Source: Rhodocyclaceae bacterium
Lineage (GTDB): Bacteria > Pseudomonadota > Gammaproteobacteria > Burkholderiales > Rhodocyclaceae
Assembly (NCBI GenBank): GCA_023150275.1
Contig: JAKLLG010000012.1
Location: forward strand, 45,294 to 109,293
DNA length: 64,000 nt
Direction of reading: 5' to 3'
Below the pieces are notes generated by a model. That model was not told the origin of the DNA and made no database searches. It saw only the letters and a list, made by a program, of their open reading frames with translations. A program made the translations under genes and the position numbers. Positions 62,015 through 64,000 of the stretch are shown piece after piece. Position 1 is the first letter of the stretch, and each line of letters begins with the position of its first letter.

Positions 62015-63805
62015 ATGGACGCTAATCTTATCTACGTGAAGACCGCCGCTGGCGAGGAGGCCGTTCGCCAGCGCACGCGTGTTGTTCAACGCAACACGCG
62101 CATGGTGCTGATCCTCGTCGACGGCAATTCGAGTGTCGCCGAGTTGTGCCTGAAAACTGGTAACGAACAACTCGTCGAGCAGGCATTGCAGGAACTTGAG
62201 CGTGATGGCTTGGTTGCACCAAAGCTGGAGCAGGACTCGGTTTGGGAGCAGAGCCGCAAACTGGCGGAGGAGATCAAGGCAGCCGCAATGAATCGCCTGT
62301 CGCGCGAATTGCCGAAGGAAGAACCGATCATTGCGCCACAACCAATGACGGCGAATAGCGTTCCGGCACCTTTTTCGGTAATACCGGCATCCATTGCGCC
62401 TTTTTCAACGTTTGGCGGGCAGGCCCCGCAATCGCTGGCGCCTTTTTCGACATTTGGCGGGCCGCCGTCGGTGGCTCCCGCCGTCGCGCCTCCGCCTCCG
62501 CCGCCACCGCAGGAAGTCAGGAAGGCCGGCGGACTGTTTGGGCGCTTGTTCTCCCGTGACACGGACGACGAGGTCAAGCCGATTCAGCGCGGCGCGCGTC
62601 AATCGAAACTGTCTTTGACCGCCGCCATTGTCATCGGCATCGTTGCCTTTGCCGTGATGCTGGTGCTGCTATTTGTCTTCTACCCCTACGACAGTCATAA
62701 GGCGCAGATCGAGGCGACACTTGGCCGAATTCTGGGACAGCAGGTGCAGATCGCGCGCGTACAGGCCGAATTGGCTCCGAAGCCGGGAATCATTCTGGGG
62801 GGCGTGCGCAGCAAGGATGTGCAGGTGGCACAGGTGCGTCTGCTCCCGGAGGTGTTTTCGCTCATCGGTTCGCGACCGGTTTTCTCGATGGTTGAAATCG
62901 ACGGCGCTCAATTGTCGGCCAGCGCGCTCTCGGCCTTGCCGAAAGCGCTGTCCCAGGCGCTTGGCAGCGACCCCGGCATGAATGCGCGCGCTGTGCGCTT
63001 CGAAAACATGACGGTGGATGTCTTTGGATTGCCGGTGAATGGACTGCAGGCAGAGGTGCGCAGCGACGACAAGGGGCCGCTGGTGCTGATGACGGCTGAT
63101 CGCTCGTTCAAGGCCGTGTTGACGTCGCAGGAGAGCGGGTTTTCCGCCCAGGTCGAGGCGCTGACGTGGCAGCCGGCGGCGGAATCGCGCTTCCGATTCG
63201 ATTCCTTGCAGGGTTTGTTCGAGTGGAACGGGCAGCAACTCGCCGTTCGCTCGCTCGACGCACGCATCTTCGATGGTGCGATTCTCGGCAGTCTGGTGCT
63301 AACCATGCAGTCCGGGCAACCTGGCCTGGTAGGTGAACTGGCGGTCAAGCACATGAGCCTGCAGCGGCTCGTCGATGGACTCGGCCATGGCCGCCAGTAC
63401 GAGGGCGAACTGGCGGGCAGCTTCAAGCTGGCGGGGCGCGCCGAGAATTGGTCGGCGCTGGTTCCTCTGCTCACGGGCGATGGCAGCTTCGTGATCAACC
63501 GGGCGGTACTTGGTGGATTCGATGTCGTCGAAGCGGTTCGTCGGGGCAAGGCGCCGGTGCGTGGCGGTGCGACGCGGTTCGAGCAGATCAACGGTACCTT
63601 GCGCATCCTTCCTGAAGCCCTGCGCTTTTCCGACCTGACGATGAACTCCGGCTTGCTGCGCGCCGTCGGCAACGCCGATCTGTCGCACGATATGCGCTGG
63701 GCGGGGCGGCTGGATGTGGAGATGCGGGGATCGGCGACGCTGGTGCGCATGCCGCTCTCCGTATCCGGCACGCTCAAGGATCCTGTGCTGCAGGGCGCCC
63801 GTTGA
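62015..63805 (+). CDS. AsmA-like protein with cytoplasmic N-terminal domain
   Basis: A 596-aa protein. An N-terminal winged-helix-like segment (about 1-90) is followed by a Pro-rich linker with two copies of APFSTFGG and a poly-Pro run (about 115-170), one TM helix (AAIVIGIVAFAVMLVLLFVF, about 202-221), and a periplasmic AsmA-like C-terminal region (INGTLRILPEALRFSDLTMN, VGNADLSHDMRWAG). AsmA-like proteins affect lipid transport or outer-membrane assembly; here the extra cytoplasmic domain is unusual. The ATG at 62015 is divergent from the tRNA promoter, without an obvious ribosome site. Confidence 0.82.
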   Translation: MDANLIYVKTAAGEEAVRQRTRVVQRNTRMVLILVDGNSSVAELCLKTGNEQLVEQALQELERDGLVAPKLEQDSVWEQSRKLAEEIKAAAMNRLSRELPKEEPIIAPQPMTANSVPAPFSVIPASIAPFSTFGGQAPQSLAPFSTFGGPPSVAPAVAPPPPPPPQEVRKAGGLFGRLFSRDTDDEVKPIQRGARQSKLSLTAAIVIGIVAFAVMLVLLFVFYPYDSHKAQIEATLGRILGQQVQIARVQAELAPKPGIILGGVRSKDVQVAQVRLLPEVFSLIGSRPVFSMVEIDGAQLSASALSALPKALSQALGSDPGMNARAVRFENMTVDVFGLPVNGLQAEVRSDDKGPLVLMTADRSFKAVLTSQESGFSAQVEALTWQPAAESRFRFDSLQGLFEWNGQQLAVRSLDARIFDGAILGSLVLTMQSGQPGLVGELAVKHMSLQRLVDGLGHGRQYEGELAGSFKLAGRAENWSALVPLLTGDGSFVINRAVLGGFDVVEAVRRGKAPVRGGATRFEQINGTLRILPEALRFSDLTMNSGLLRAVGNADLSHDMRWAGRLDVEMRGSATLVRMPLSVSGTLKDPVLQGAR

Positions 63806-63836
63806 GCTGACGGAGCGGAACTGACACAGAAAGAAG

Positions 63837-63860
63837 AACGCCGGCCAATGGCCGGCGTTT
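63837..63860 (+). terminator. Inverted repeat after the AsmA-like gene
   Basis: AACGCCGGCC-AATG-GCCGGCGTTT: a strong hairpin 31 bp after the stop codon, with a short T run. It is a likely terminator. Confidence 0.65.
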
Positions 63861-63873
63861 CAGACTGCTGACT

Positions 63874-63904
63874 AACCCCGTCTTTTTCGACAGACGGGGT
63901 TTTG
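63874..63904 (+). terminator. Second terminator-like hairpin
   Basis: AACCCCGTCT-TTTTCGAC-AGACGGGGTTTT: a 9-bp stem with a T run, 14 bp after the first hairpin. Tandem terminators are suggested. Beyond it, bases 63905-64000 hold no recognisable gene. Confidence 0.75.
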
Positions 63905-64000
63905 TCTTTGTGGGGTCTGTGTTTAGTCGTGACTATCCCGGAAATCACGCTCGCTCCGAGATCAGGCCATTCGCAGCCGAAATACGCTGAGGCGAGAAGC

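Overview
The window is a high-GC (roughly two-thirds G+C), densely packed proteobacterial chromosome segment. Gene content and order (mfd next to ispD-ispF-thpR, alr-radA, tsaB-rimI-uracil-DNA glycosylase, an Azospirillum-type phenylpyruvate decarboxylase, many PAS/GGDEF signalling genes) suggest a betaproteobacterium, probably Rhodocyclales-like. That placement is inferred from gene content, not from a marker phylogeny.

Layout. 1-5.1 kb: a hybrid histidine kinase divergent from an orphan periplasmic binding protein, then a patatin-fold protein that lacks its catalytic residues. 5.1-8.6 kb: mfd. 8.8-11.6 kb: a second hybrid kinase with receiver and Hpt domains. 11.6-14.8 kb: a minus-strand AmmeMemoRadiSam operon (MEMO1-like, AMMECR1-like, radical SAM) plus an alpha/beta-hydrolase-like protein without a serine nucleophile. 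14.9-18.0 kb: an MgtC/DUF4010 membrane protein, then ispD-ispF-thpR.

18.0-20.7 kb is the accessory part. It holds five minus-strand, lower-GC small genes separated by five attC-like palindromes, with no integrase gene: an integron-type cassette array without integrase (CALIN). Two neighbouring cassettes look like defence or RNase genes: an AbiV-family protein, and a small protein with an R-x4-H (HEPN-like) motif. A frameshifted relic lies beside the array.

21.1-26.5 kb: an EnvZ/OmpR-like pair, two small secreted or hydrophobic proteins, and a DUF1800-DUF1501 export-type pair. 26.5-34.0 kb: a CheR-PAS-GGDEF-EAL fusion, then tsaB-rimI-UDG and a CapA-like protein. 34.1-38.0 kb: an Lrp regulator divergent from phenylpyruvate decarboxylase and aldehyde dehydrogenase (an aromatic amino acid Ehrlich-type route), with a perfect palindrome between them. 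38-44 kb: CYTH-CHAD, CBS-DUF294, a zinc-ribbon protein and an LPG-synthase-like membrane protein. 43.3-49.1 kb: LysR-alr-radA and an FtsX-type permease. 49.2-51.6 kb: a PleD-like diguanylate cyclase and a response regulator. 51.7-64 kb: a YgiQ-like radical SAM protein, typA, a CPA1 antiporter, DUF2721, moaA, sodC, a cNMP-binding protein, an AI-2E-family transporter, tRNA-Asn and an AsmA-like protein.

Signal transduction is prominent: two hybrid kinases, EnvZ/OmpR, two c-di-GMP enzymes and an orphan regulator. Several genes lack a Shine-Dalgarno sequence and start about 6-7 nt after a -10-like hexamer, suggesting leaderless transcripts. No CRISPR array, rRNA or intact IS element was seen.
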